From NCBI RefSeq assembly GCF_006489205.2, contig NZ_VFYR02000003.1:75691-117460 (forward strand): DNA of 41,770 nt. Reading direction: 5' to 3'. Positions within the stretch are counted from its first letter, which is position 1. Each line of letters starts with the position of its first letter. A program made the position numbers and the translations under genes. The DNA is from Brevibacterium sp. XM4083. Lineage in GTDB: Bacteria; Actinomycetota; Actinomycetes; Actinomycetales; Brevibacteriaceae. The notes under the pieces are model-generated. The model had not been told where the DNA came from. It saw only the letters and a list, made by a program, of their open reading frames with translations, and did no database searches. Of this stretch, positions 8,226 through 17,218 are shown in pieces.

Positions 8226-8255
8226 GGGGCGGAGGCGCGATTGCGTCTCCGCCCC
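8226..8255 (+). terminator. Hairpin terminator after dctA
   Basis: A 13-bp stem (GGGGCGGAGGCGC paired with GCGTCTCCGCCCC, one G-U pair) closes a GATT loop, 57 nt after the dctA stop. No U-tract follows, which is common for terminators in high-GC actinomycetes. It separates dctA from the next gene. Confidence 0.7.
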
Positions 8256-8453
8256 CGTCGTGTTCGCTCCCTTTGCCCTGCCGGTGGCGATAGAGTTTGA
8301 GGTGCGTCAGTGAGCCTCTCACCTCCCCTTCCACCAGGATCTCGTCCGTGGGCGGCGATGAGGCTGCGAGCCCGGGCGGAGCCGATTGTCGTCGGCATCC
8401 CGGGTCGGGTTCACCGGCCGGAGGAATCGAGAGGTGCTGAGAGGGGAACGGCG

Positions 8454-9395
8454 ATGGTCAGGCTCAAGACGGTGGCATCGGCCCTGGGGTCGCTCGGCGA
8501 CATCAACAACGCCCGGGCGGAGTTCGACGACTCCTCCCGCAAGCTCGCCGACGAGCAGGCGTTCCCGCCCGCCGACATCCGCCCCACGGCCAGTGACGCG
8601 CGGACGATCGCTCTACGCGTCACCACCCCGACCGTGCCCGGCGAGGCGACTGGGGCCGTGCCCGGCGCGGCGGCGGACTCCAGTGTCAACGACCTCTTCG
8701 CCCTCGTCCATGTGCCCGCGACCGGTGACACGGCAGGGTTCCTCGTCCTCAACCCGTCCGTCGAGATCGAATCCGGACGCAGCCTCGCCTCCCTCGTCGA
8801 CGAGGGCGGGTGGCCGGTCTTCGTCGCCATCGCCGAGGAGGTCTTCGGTGTCCGCGTCGACCATGTCGTCGAGCTCTCCGCCGAGGCGCTCGGCAACGTC
8901 ATCGACGTCATCGGTCCCGTGGCCGTCTACGGCCGCACCCCGTTCGAAGCCGGCGGCACGTCGTTCGTCGAGGGGACGAACTCTCTCAACGGTGCGTCAG
9001 CGGTGACGTTCGCTTCGGCGGCCGCCGTCGACGATGCCGGGCAGACGCGCACCCGCAATCAGCGGGCCTTGCTGCGCGCCCTCGTCCAGGCGCTGCGACA
9101 GGGCGGGCTGACGAAGGATCCGGCGAAGCTCACCGCGGTGCTCAGTGCGGTCTCGTCCGGGGTGCGCACCGATCGGGGGCTCACGACGATCGAGTTGGGG
9201 AAGTTCGCCAATGTCATCCGGCAGATCCCGCAGGACGACGTCGTCGCCGTCACGGTGCCGGCGACTTCGGAGCGCCTCGAGGACGGCACGGTGCGGGTGT
9301 CCTTCGACGCCGAGGCGCTGCCGGCTCTGCGGCAGGCGCTCGGCGGGCATGACCTCAAGGAGTTCCTCCGCTATGTCGCGTCGCTCGGGTACTGA
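8454..9395 (+). CDS. Degenerate LytR-CpsA-Psr-like protein without membrane anchor
   Basis: The 313-aa protein matches the order of an LCP domain: a strand-rich region around residues 80-110, FGVRVDHVVELSAEALGNVI (the helix/strand that in LCP enzymes reads like ...VDHYVEIDF...), a glycine-rich segment ending LNGASAVTF, then TRTRNQRALLRAL, equivalent to the RxxRQQ helix, and a typical C-terminal tail. LCP enzymes attach lipid-linked glycopolymers to peptidoglycan. Here the N-terminal membrane helix is absent and the SIPRD arginine position reads LNPSV, so catalysis is doubtful. The ATG at 8454 with GAGGGG upstream is preferred. It converges on the glycosidase gene with a 27-nt gap. Confidence 0.65.
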   Translation: MVRLKTVASALGSLGDINNARAEFDDSSRKLADEQAFPPADIRPTASDARTIALRVTTPTVPGEATGAVPGAAADSSVNDLFALVHVPATGDTAGFLVLNPSVEIESGRSLASLVDEGGWPVFVAIAEEVFGVRVDHVVELSAEALGNVIDVIGPVAVYGRTPFEAGGTSFVEGTNSLNGASAVTFASAAAVDDAGQTRTRNQRALLRALVQALRQGGLTKDPAKLTAVLSAVSSGVRTDRGLTTIELGKFANVIRQIPQDDVVAVTVPATSERLEDGTVRVSFDAEALPALRQALGGHDLKEFLRYVASLGY

Positions 9396-9422
9396 GGCGA
9401 AGCCGCGAGAGTGCGAGCCGAC

Positions 9423-10988
9423 TCAGTCCCTACTCATGATGAAGACAGTCGCTGAGCTGGCGGCGAGGTCGATGCGCAGGTCGTTGTCGTCTGCGGGGCT
9501 CGCCGTCGGGGTCGGCCCGCTGTAGGGAACACTGTCCGGCAGCGGGTTCGCGGGGATGACCTGGGTGGCGTTCTTCGCTTCGTTCGAAGGCCCGTAGATC
9601 TGGGAGGCCCGGTCGACGGAGAAGCCGTCGGGGATCTCCAGCGTGACGGGGTTGCCGCCGATGTCAGCGGCGTCGTTGGCGTTGATGACCGTGGTGACGA
9701 GGCTTTGGCCGTCGTTCTTGGTCACGGTGTAGGCGCTCATGTTCCCGCCGCCTTTGATGTCAGTCTTCGTGAAGGTGCCGCCGATGCTCGGGACGAGGAG
9801 CCGCATCGCCGCGAAGTGCGGACGACCCTGGAGCGTAGCTGAGGCGGTGCCGTGGTCGGCGGGGTCGCAGACGAGCGACATCGGTGCGCCGCCGTTGCAG
9901 GCGCCGAGCATCGAGTGCATGGCGAGGCGGTCGACGCCGAGGGAGGCGGCGTAGAGCGTAAAGTCGGCGGCCCACAGGGACATCGCGTTGGTCAGGGAGG
10001 TGTCGTTCGTGCCGCCGCAGCTCGTCGGGCCGGTCTCTTCGAGCCAGAGCGGGAGGCCGGCGGCGTCGGCCTTGGCCAAGCCGATCTCGAGGTTCTCCTT
10101 CGCCGCTGCCTTCGCGGACGGGGCGACGAGATTCTCAGCTTGGGGGCCACGACCGGGCACCTGCGTGGAGTCGCATTCGTAGAGCTGGTACCAGTGCTGG
10201 GCGATGGCGTTCGTGTTGTCGACGTCGGCTCCGACGAAGGCGTCCATCCAGGCGCCGTCGTAGGCGTCGGGGCCGATGATGGGGGCATCGGGGCGCTTCG
10301 CATGGATGGCGTCGGCGTATGCTTCGAGCTGCTTGACGTACTCGCTGCGGTTCCAGCCGTCCCCGCGGACGGCCCCGTTGGGCACGTCTTTGACGGTGTA
10401 GCCGTTGGGTTCGTTGCCGATCGCCAGCCCGACGAGGGAATCGCCGAGGATGTCGACGGCGTTGACCGCCATGTCGGCTCCACGTTCGGGATCGTAGGTG
10501 CCGAGCGGGATCCCGATCGTCACGGTCGAGCCGGTCGCGTCGACGAGTCTCTTGAGGTTCCTCAGGTTGTCCGGCGTGACCGCCACCTGCTCGGGTCTCG
10601 GCGGGGTCTCCCCTGTCGATGTCCAGAAGGTCCGTCGGTCGAGCCCGTTGCCGCCGAATCGCAGCGCCGGACTGCCGAGGGATGTGAGCAGATCGTCGAG
10701 ATTGGAGGCAGCCGGGTCGAGTCGCGGATCGGCGAGGTCGGTCGCTTCGAACGAGATGCCGATATTGGACGCGCCGAAGTCCTCGCCTGCGCTGTCTTCG
10801 GTGATGGCGATCGTCCCGGCGTCGCCGGTCGGTCCGGACCCAAGGTTCTGGGTAAACACCGTCGGAGTCGGGCTGGGTGTCGAGGTAGCCGTATCCGTCG
10901 CGGAGTCCCGCGTCGGAGAGCCGATCGTGCATCCGGCGATCACCAGCGCTGACGCCAGAGCGCCACCGACCTGCAGCGTTCGCTTCAC
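9423..10988 (-). CDS. GH79-like lipoprotein glycoside hydrolase
   Basis: The 521-aa protein begins with a lipoprotein signal ending in the lipobox VIAGC (Cys20), followed by a Ser/Thr/Pro linker, so it should be anchored on the outer face of the membrane. The body resembles GH79 (beta-glucuronidase/heparanase-type) TIM barrels: LRFGGNGLD near the barrel start, AIGNEPN with the presumed acid/base Glu and LWLEETGPT with the presumed nucleophile Glu, then a C-terminal beta-sandwich. Retaining glycosidases of this clan cleave uronic-acid glycosides. It starts at GTG 10988 with a weak GGGTGG site. Its position beside a uronic-acid polymer locus suggests wall-glycan remodelling, which is inference. 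Confidence 0.8.
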   Translation of the reverse strand: MKRTLQVGGALASALVIAGCTIGSPTRDSATDTATSTPSPTPTVFTQNLGSGPTGDAGTIAITEDSAGEDFGASNIGISFEATDLADPRLDPAASNLDDLLTSLGSPALRFGGNGLDRRTFWTSTGETPPRPEQVAVTPDNLRNLKRLVDATGSTVTIGIPLGTYDPERGADMAVNAVDILGDSLVGLAIGNEPNGYTVKDVPNGAVRGDGWNRSEYVKQLEAYADAIHAKRPDAPIIGPDAYDGAWMDAFVGADVDNTNAIAQHWYQLYECDSTQVPGRGPQAENLVAPSAKAAAKENLEIGLAKADAAGLPLWLEETGPTSCGGTNDTSLTNAMSLWAADFTLYAASLGVDRLAMHSMLGACNGGAPMSLVCDPADHGTASATLQGRPHFAAMRLLVPSIGGTFTKTDIKGGGNMSAYTVTKNDGQSLVTTVINANDAADIGGNPVTLEIPDGFSVDRASQIYGPSNEAKNATQVIPANPLPDSVPYSGPTPTASPADDNDLRIDLAASSATVFIMSRD

Positions 10989-11091
10989 GTTTCACCACCC
11001 CGGCAGACTCTTCGGCATCGACACCCGACAGCCTGCATGAGCCGTCGATCCCTATCGTAGGGGACGCCCAGGACAGGCCGAAGTCGAGTCG

Positions 11092-11961
11092 TCACTTCCG
11101 GTCGGCGACGAGTTCACGGATGCTCTCGACCAGGGACCGGTAGTCCTCATCGCGGTAGTGGAAGGGCTGAGGGCCCCATTTGTGCTCTCGGCTGATCCGC
11201 ACCTCACTGCTCGACCGAACGATTCCCGTGCCCAGCAGAGAATGCGCGGTTTCACGGTAGCGCATGAACTTCTCGTTGGCTTCGGCAGCGCGATCGGCGA
11301 ACTCTTCGGCTTCAGTCGGTTTGATCTCGGAGAAGCGACGCCACGCCTCCGTCACCGAAGCACCGGTGGACAGTCTGCGGCCCGCTTCCCGTGCTCCTCG
11401 ACGCAACCGCCGGCCATGACGGCTGAGTACGCTAACAACATCGCCCCGCGGGTGTGGCGACCCTTCGATCGCTGCGGCCCACTCAACGTCGACGAACACG
11501 GTCTTCTCGAGGAGACCTGCTCGACGAAGTTCAGCGACGAGGAACTCGAAGCCTTCTCTCCACGCTGAGAAGTGCTCATCGGTTCCGAATTCCACCAAGC
11601 GCGCGCCTTCACGTCGTGCGGCTCTCGCAGCCCCCGAGAGTTCGACCTCGATCGAGTTGGTCATGGACGAACCGTCCTCGTAGAGCCAATATCCACGACG
11701 CTCGTCGACAAGATCGACGAGAACGACGTCGAGGTCGTCGGCAATCTCGGTGATGCGGCGAGCGCCGTTGCCTTCGAGGTCTCCGACGACCATCCGCTCC
11801 TGGAACGGTGATGTCAGGTCGCTCAGGTCGACACCGTCCGTTCCATGGGGGTTCTGCAGACTCCTCACCGACTGTCGGGCGACATACGCACGAACCGCAC
11901 CATCGGTCATGAACTCACACGTGTCGCGACTGACACACGAGCCGAAGATCGCGATGTTCAC
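11092..11961 (-). CDS. DUF6270-type protein (SGNH-like)
   Basis: The 289-aa protein starts NIAIFGSCVSRD, the hallmark of DUF6270 proteins, whose G-S-C/N-type loop resembles the first block of SGNH hydrolase/acyltransferase folds. It also contains VVLVDLVDERRGYW and a C-terminal WGPQPFHYRDEDYRS with a possible catalytic-like His. No signal peptide or membrane segment is seen, so it is probably cytoplasmic. The GTG start overlaps the stop of the ABC ATPase (GTGA), making it the last gene of the export operon. Such proteins recur in teichoic-acid and capsule loci; acyl or other substituent transfer is possible but unproven. Confidence 0.75.
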   Translation of the reverse strand: MNIAIFGSCVSRDTCEFMTDGAVRAYVARQSVRSLQNPHGTDGVDLSDLTSPFQERMVVGDLEGNGARRITEIADDLDVVLVDLVDERRGYWLYEDGSSMTNSIEVELSGAARAARREGARLVEFGTDEHFSAWREGFEFLVAELRRAGLLEKTVFVDVEWAAAIEGSPHPRGDVVSVLSRHGRRLRRGAREAGRRLSTGASVTEAWRRFSEIKPTEAEEFADRAAEANEKFMRYRETAHSLLGTGIVRSSSEVRISREHKWGPQPFHYRDEDYRSLVESIRELVADRK

Positions 11962-13346
11962 GGCCGAGCGTCCTCTGTGGTGTGCGAACGACGCCGAGGC
12001 ACCGAGGAATCGTCAGCCTCTGCTTCTGGAGCATGCGGAGCTTCACCCGACGCCCGTCGCTTGCGCATCCGATCGGCGTACCGCTGGTCCGCGATCAAGC
12101 GCACCTTCGAGGCAAGTCTCTGTCCGGTCAGGTCGCCGGAAGCCGCCACCGACGACGCCCTGTCGTTCGGGTCGGCGGCGCGGAGGATCACCCTCTTGTC
12201 ACCTGGGTGGAGCCGCAACGGCGGAGGCTCATCGTTCCAGTGCTGTGAGCCGACCGCTTCGACCGCCGGCTTGGGCAACACAGGGAACGTCGCGGTCGAG
12301 GTGGGTGCAGTGATCTCCTCAGGCCACGCGTGAGGTTCAGCAGCCGCGAGTTGGGGTATCGAATCTTCCTCGACCTCACGTCGTTCGTCTCGCCGTCTCA
12401 CGTGACGCGCAGCAATGCCCTTCTTCTTCGTCGGCCGCGCAGCATGGCGCGGAATGGGGTTGCGAACCATCTCCGGTTCGAGGACGTTGATCTCTTCCTG
12501 CCGCGCGTTGCTCATCACGTCCGCAAGGAGTTTGTCGGCAATGTCCTCTTCACCCTTGGCGACGTTCCACGCCCACCAACGGTATTTCTCAGCGACCGCC
12601 TCAGCCGGACCGTCCATGAGTATCTCGCCCTTGTGCATCCACACGGCGCGGGTGCACAGTTCCTGGATCACCTTCGCTGCGTGGTTGACGAGAAGCACGG
12701 TACCGGCCTCGGCAAGGAGCTCATCCATCGCTCGTTCGCTGCGCTCGGCGAATGTCGCATCACCTGTCGAAAGCGCCTCGTCGATGAGCAGGATCTTCGG
12801 CCTGGCCGCAAGCGCGATCGCAAACCGCAGACGCGCCCCCATCCCGGATGAATATGTACCCATGGGACGATGGATCGCCGACCCCAGTGCAGAAAGATCG
12901 ACGACGTAGTCATAAGCATCTGAAGCTTCGTCCGGGGTCAGACCCATCGCCAGGCAGCCGAGGCGGACATTCTCGCCTCCGGAGAGTGTCGGCTGCAGAG
13001 CCGCGCTGACGCCGAGCAGGAGCGGCTGAAAGCGCACGAGGACCCGTCCTCGGTCCGGCTGCTCAACGCCGGCGATATTGCGCAGAAGTGTTGACTTGCC
13101 TGACCCGTTCGCCCCGACGATTCCGACCATCTCGCCTTCGCGAGCCACGAGGTTGACTCCGCGCAGTGCACGCACAGTCGTCGTACCGTTGCGTCCAGAG
13201 ATGGCATTCGCAACGCGCCTGATCCCTTTGGATCCCTTCGAAGGGTCGTTAGTAGGCACGGTGTATCGGACCTGCACGTTTTCAGCCACAATGTTCGGCT
13301 CGGATGTCGCCAGGGCCGGCCCCATGGCGGTCTTAGAGTCGGCCAT
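11958..13346 (-). CDS. TagH/Wzt-like polysaccharide ABC exporter, ATPase
   Basis: The 462-aa ATPase powers export of a lipid-linked glycan with the adjacent permease. Motifs seen are Walker A GANGSGKS (78-85), signature YSSGMG (165-170), Walker B ILLIDEAL (about 185-192) and the switch His in LLVNHAA. About 200 residues follow the nucleotide-binding domain. They are charged, rich in Arg/Pro and predicted mostly disordered, unlike the beta-sandwich carbohydrate-binding domain of classical Wzt. The ATG at 13346 has AGGAG 5 nt upstream and lies 14 nt inside the permease gene. Longer upstream starts would only lengthen the overlap. Confidence 0.93.
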   Translation of the reverse strand: MADSKTAMGPALATSEPNIVAENVQVRYTVPTNDPSKGSKGIRRVANAISGRNGTTTVRALRGVNLVAREGEMVGIVGANGSGKSTLLRNIAGVEQPDRGRVLVRFQPLLLGVSAALQPTLSGGENVRLGCLAMGLTPDEASDAYDYVVDLSALGSAIHRPMGTYSSGMGARLRFAIALAARPKILLIDEALSTGDATFAERSERAMDELLAEAGTVLLVNHAAKVIQELCTRAVWMHKGEILMDGPAEAVAEKYRWWAWNVAKGEEDIADKLLADVMSNARQEEINVLEPEMVRNPIPRHAARPTKKKGIAARHVRRRDERREVEEDSIPQLAAAEPHAWPEEITAPTSTATFPVLPKPAVEAVGSQHWNDEPPPLRLHPGDKRVILRAADPNDRASSVAASGDLTGQRLASKVRLIADQRYADRMRKRRASGEAPHAPEAEADDSSVPRRRSHTTEDARP

Positions 13347-14214
13347 AGTTCTCCTCCCCTCGCCAGAAGAACAGGAATCCCACGACCAGAAGGCCACAAG
13401 ACCAGAGCACGGCGGAAACCCACATCCACGTCGGTGAAGCGACCCCGTAAAGCAGTGAGTCCCTGGTCAAGGTAAGGAACGCGTGCATCGGATTGAATTG
13501 CATCGCGGCTAACAGAACCGGGTGGTCGGCAAGGCGCTGTTCGATGGAGAAGAACACACCGGAGCCATAGAGCCAGAATCGGCTGATGATGGCCATGAGA
13601 TTCGAGGTGTCTGGAAACTTATGTCCTACCCGGGCGAGGAAGCATGCCAGCCCGACATTGAACATCGTCTGAAGGACAACAATGGGAACGACGAGGATGA
13701 TGCGCCAGGTGAGTACCTCTGCAGGCGGGAGAACCGCGAGGACCACGGCCATCACTGCCAGGCTCGGGATGAAGTCGAGGAAGTTGCGTACTACAACCGA
13801 GATCGGCAGTGCCGCGCGGGGGAACTGGAAGCCCTTGATCATCGACGCACCACCGCGAATGGCGCCGGTGCCGCCTGTCATGGACTTCCCGGTGTAGCCG
13901 AAGAAGAACACTCCGATGACGAGGTAGCCCAAGAAGTTCTCGATACCACGGGCAGATTGGAGGATGAATCCGAAGATGAACCAGAACGCGAGCACCGAGA
14001 GCAATGGGTTGATGAAGAGCCAGGCATAGCCGAGGATGTTCTTCCGAGTGGAACCGCTGACCTTCGCGCGGGATTCCGCGACGATGAAATATCGTCGTTC
14101 CCACAGGCTCGACAGATAGCTTCGCAGACTTGTTCGTTTGCCGACCGGAACGAGACCCTCACTGGACACCGAAGGTATCGACGTCAGGCCCAGCGGATTC
14201 ATGGTGTCACTCAC
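13333..14214 (-). CDS. TagG/Wzm-like polysaccharide ABC exporter, permease
   Basis: The 293-aa ABC-2 type membrane protein has six hydrophobic segments (from about residue 65 to 285) and the family-typical early sequence SRAKVSGSTRKNILGYAWLFINPLL, with a charged amphipathic helix before TM1. With the downstream ATPase it forms the transporter that moves undecaprenyl-linked polymer across the cytoplasmic membrane. It starts at GTG 14214, overlapping the stop of the upstream glycosyltransferase by 4 nt (GTGA); its own 3' end overlaps the ATPase start by 14 nt. Presence of this exporter fits a locus where no Wzx/Wzy pair is seen. Confidence 0.93.
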   Translation of the reverse strand: MSDTMNPLGLTSIPSVSSEGLVPVGKRTSLRSYLSSLWERRYFIVAESRAKVSGSTRKNILGYAWLFINPLLSVLAFWFIFGFILQSARGIENFLGYLVIGVFFFGYTGKSMTGGTGAIRGGASMIKGFQFPRAALPISVVVRNFLDFIPSLAVMAVVLAVLPPAEVLTWRIILVVPIVVLQTMFNVGLACFLARVGHKFPDTSNLMAIISRFWLYGSGVFFSIEQRLADHPVLLAAMQFNPMHAFLTLTRDSLLYGVASPTWMWVSAVLWSCGLLVVGFLFFWRGEENYGRL

Positions 14215-15953
14215 TTCGATTCCGCTCCCAATAGTTGGGCATAGACCTCACCATAACGTTGACCGATGTCCTTCCATCGCCTCGACGACAATACATACTC
14301 CCGACCATTATTTCCGAAGCGTTCTCTCGCCGTTGCATCCAGAGCGAGGTCGGCCAGCACGGCGGCTAGTCGGTGCGGGTTCTCCGGTTCTGTCCACAGG
14401 CCGGCGTCTGCCGGTACCAATTCTCTCAGAGCGGGCAAGTCAGAGATGACCACGGGTCTGGCCAATCCCATTGCCTCGACAGGTTTGATCGGTGTGACGA
14501 GACGACACACTGGCTCGTCTTTCCGCGGTACGACGATGGCATCGAGCGCAAGCTGATATTCGATCGCGGCGGGTTGTGAGACTCGCCCGGTGAACACCGC
14601 ATTGTCTCCGAGCACCACCGCTCGCTCGCGCAACTCAGGAAGTGCCACACCGTCCCCGGCGACGAGGAGCCGGAGATCGACTCCCTTACTCCGGGCGATC
14701 GCAACTGCATCGACGAGGTCGTCCAGACCTTCGTACCCGACAATCGACGCCGCAGTCCCTACCCATATGCCGTCTCTGGGCAAGCCGAGTTCGGCTCTGA
14801 CTTCCGCTGGGGACCGTGTGGCCTCGGCATTGACCACGGCTTCTGACACCGAGTTGGGGATCAGGGTGATCGTGTCTGCGGGGACCCCACTGTCGATGAG
14901 ATGCTCCCGCATCGTCTCCCCCAGGGTGATGACGGCGTCAGCGGCTCGAGCGACCTCGATTTCCTTCTCCCGCATCATGGCGAAACGCTGGCTGGCTCGA
15001 CGGGCCGCGCGCGCCGCGACTCCACCGCCGGCCGCGGCCCAAGTCTCCTCCAGCACTCCCCGGACTTCATAGACCCAAGGAACTCCGGTCGCACGCGCTG
15101 CGGCACCGGTAGCCAGCCCGTTGACGTAATGCGTAGTGGTATGCAGAATATCGACCTCTCGCCGGGAGACTTGGTCGGCTATCCAACTCGCCTGCTCATT
15201 CAGGCGCGCCGTGGGTGTGCTGGTCGGCAGCAGCGGGACATAGCGGAGATAATCGACTCCGTCCACGGATTCGACAGGGGTCGGACTCAGCCTGCCGATC
15301 GTCATCGGGTAGGAAGGGCGGGTCGCGGCAATGACTGTATGGCCGGCATCCCGCAGGGTCTTGAGAATGAGGTGGCTGCGATAGGCGTAGCCCGAGCGCG
15401 TATGCGGGAGGGAGTTCGTCAGCACATGCAGAGACGCTGGGTGTGCCGAACCAGGTTCGGTCAGCACGCGGTCCTGCGATGAGACTCCGGAGACCTCCGG
15501 CCACCATCCGGGTTCAAGCGACCGCTTCTCAGCGACGAGACGCCGGCGCCTGCCGCCGCCGTCGAGTGCGACGATGGCGTCATCGATGCGTCCATCGCTC
15601 CAGAGAATTCTCGAGCGCAACGACGAGCCGGTGGTGATTCTGTCGGCGATCCGCGCTGCCGACTGCAGCTGACCGAGGTTGAGCGCAATCTCACCGAGAA
15701 GACGCGAGGGCCGCGCTGCTTCGTACCTGCCGACCAGCTCGCGCGCGAGAGATTCCTGTCCGAGCAGCCATGCCGCCGCCGTTCGGGTCGCGGGGCCGGG
15801 GAGAGGCTTGAGGAGCCGACCGACCGTTCGCGATGCCGAGGAGGGAAGGCGTCTGGCGAGCTGCATGCCTAAGAAGACCCTGTCCTCACGCACGTGTGCC
15901 GCTGTCGTGGCGATCACGTTGACCATCTGCCGACACAAGAAGAGCGGATTCAC
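14211..15953 (-). CDS. GT4 glycosyltransferase with helical N-terminal extension
   Basis: The 580-aa protein has about 170 N-terminal residues that look helical and repeat-like (blocks such as LARELVGRYEAARPSRLLGEIA), followed by a GT-B fold. The GT-B part starts LHVLTNSLPHTRSGYAYRS, with LIPNSVSE and a nucleotide-sugar site ending PIKPVEAMGLARPVV and PADAGLW. It should add one sugar to the lipid-linked intermediate in the cytoplasm. The GTG at 15953 was chosen because it overlaps the preceding stop (GTGA) and has GGAGGAGG 7-8 nt upstream; the frame is open further 5' but that region lies inside the previous gene. The added sugar is unknown. Confidence 0.9.
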   Translation of the reverse strand: MNPLFLCRQMVNVIATTAAHVREDRVFLGMQLARRLPSSASRTVGRLLKPLPGPATRTAAAWLLGQESLARELVGRYEAARPSRLLGEIALNLGQLQSAARIADRITTGSSLRSRILWSDGRIDDAIVALDGGGRRRRLVAEKRSLEPGWWPEVSGVSSQDRVLTEPGSAHPASLHVLTNSLPHTRSGYAYRSHLILKTLRDAGHTVIAATRPSYPMTIGRLSPTPVESVDGVDYLRYVPLLPTSTPTARLNEQASWIADQVSRREVDILHTTTHYVNGLATGAAARATGVPWVYEVRGVLEETWAAAGGGVAARAARRASQRFAMMREKEIEVARAADAVITLGETMREHLIDSGVPADTITLIPNSVSEAVVNAEATRSPAEVRAELGLPRDGIWVGTAASIVGYEGLDDLVDAVAIARSKGVDLRLLVAGDGVALPELRERAVVLGDNAVFTGRVSQPAAIEYQLALDAIVVPRKDEPVCRLVTPIKPVEAMGLARPVVISDLPALRELVPADAGLWTEPENPHRLAAVLADLALDATARERFGNNGREYVLSSRRWKDIGQRYGEVYAQLLGAESK

Positions 15954-17218
15954 CGGCACACCTCCTCCAATAGGGCGTCGTAGGAACTGCCCATGACCTC
16001 CACCGAGGCATGGTCGATCGCCCACTGCCGCGCACGGAGACTCGGTTCGACGACTGAACTGGAGAAGAGCCTCATCGCCTCGGCGATCGAAGCGATGTCT
16101 CCTGGATGTGCCACGGTTCCTGCACCGTTCATTGTGATGATCTCTGCAGCCTCCCCCGCGACGATGCCCAATACGGGCACGCGTCGTACCATGAGCGAAT
16201 ACACCTTCGACGGAACCGTGCGAGTGTGTGCGGGAACATCGCCCAGGCTGACGAGGCCGGCGTCTGCCCAGTCCCAATGCGACGCCAGGTCGGTGCCTGT
16301 CGATTGCGGGTAGAAGTCGGCGGGCGCGGCGAGCTTCTCCGCCAATGCGACAAGGGCGGCTTTGTCCGCTCCGTCTCCGACGATGCGCAGGCGGACGCCC
16401 GGCACCAGCGCCGCGGCGCGGATGGCGTTCCCCAGGTCCTGTGACCGGCCGACCGTGCCGACGTAGAGCAGGTTCACTCCGTCTCGAGCCCGCGACTGAT
16501 CACCGGCGTCGAAGGTGTCCGATTCGATCTCCGCGCGGCTCACCCCGCTTCGCACCACAGTCGCGTTGATTCCTCGATCCTGCAGACGGTGGGCAAAGCT
16601 TTCCGTGGTCACGACGACTGCTGCCGCGCGCTGCTGTGCCCGCGTGAGAAATCCGGGCAGCACAGAGTCCTCAAGTCTTCCGGCCAGCGTCGTCGGGAAG
16701 AAGCGTCCCGTTGCATTCGTCACCAGGGACAGTTCGTGGATGAGATCCGGCCAAGCATCGCGCACCTCTGCGATATGGGGCACACGCAGAAGCCGAGACA
16801 CGAAGTCGCCAGCCAGCAGCGTCGGAAGCGCAGGTGTCGTGGAGATGATGACGTCAGGGCGGTGCGCGCCTCGCAAGGTGCGCAACGAAGTGATGATCGC
16901 CCCGGCCGCTGCAACGGTCTGGTCGAGCATCTGCCGAGTCATCGACGATCCGCTGTGAAGGTAGGGTACGCGGATGATCCGTTCGCCGAGCTCACCGGTG
17001 TCCCAGCTTCCTCCCAGGCGTGCTCGGACGCGAGTTCGCTGGCGCCCGACTCGCGACCCGAAGAATTCGTCACGCCGGGTGTACGGATAATGAGGATGCG
17101 GTGCTGCGACCACGATCTCATGACCCTTTGCGATCAGATGGCCGACCATGGTGCTCCAGCGACGTTGCGGCGCTCCGATTTCCGGCCAGTAGTAGTGCGA
17201 GAGCAGAAGGATCCTCAC
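15950..17218 (-). CDS. WbuB-like GT4 glycosyltransferase
   Basis: The 422-aa GT-B enzyme opens VRILLLSHYYWPEIGAPQRR, typical of the WbuB/WbpT-like GT4 branch that often transfers 2-acetamido-2,6-dideoxyhexoses. Later it has YVGTVGRSQDL and the donor-site region PSKVYSLMVRRVPVLGI and GAGTVAHPGD. It probably acts second, on the product of the adjacent initiating transferase. The GTG at 17218 overlaps the previous stop (GTGA) and starts directly at the beta strand that begins the fold, so the 65-codon upstream extension is rejected. The exact donor is inferred only from family and context. Confidence 0.9.
   Translation of the reverse strand: MRILLLSHYYWPEIGAPQRRWSTMVGHLIAKGHEIVVAAPHPHYPYTRRDEFFGSRVGRQRTRVRARLGGSWDTGELGERIIRVPYLHSGSSMTRQMLDQTVAAAGAIITSLRTLRGAHRPDVIISTTPALPTLLAGDFVSRLLRVPHIAEVRDAWPDLIHELSLVTNATGRFFPTTLAGRLEDSVLPGFLTRAQQRAAAVVVTTESFAHRLQDRGINATVVRSGVSRAEIESDTFDAGDQSRARDGVNLLYVGTVGRSQDLGNAIRAAALVPGVRLRIVGDGADKAALVALAEKLAAPADFYPQSTGTDLASHWDWADAGLVSLGDVPAHTRTVPSKVYSLMVRRVPVLGIVAGEAAEIITMNGAGTVAHPGDIASIAEAMRLFSSSVVEPSLRARQWAIDHASVEVMGSSYDALLEEVCR

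Noticed and set aside
9852..10952. 366-codon plus-strand frame opposite the GH79-like gene
   Set aside because: Val/Gly/Arg/Glu-rich shadow; the minus-strand frame has a lipobox and catalytic motifs.
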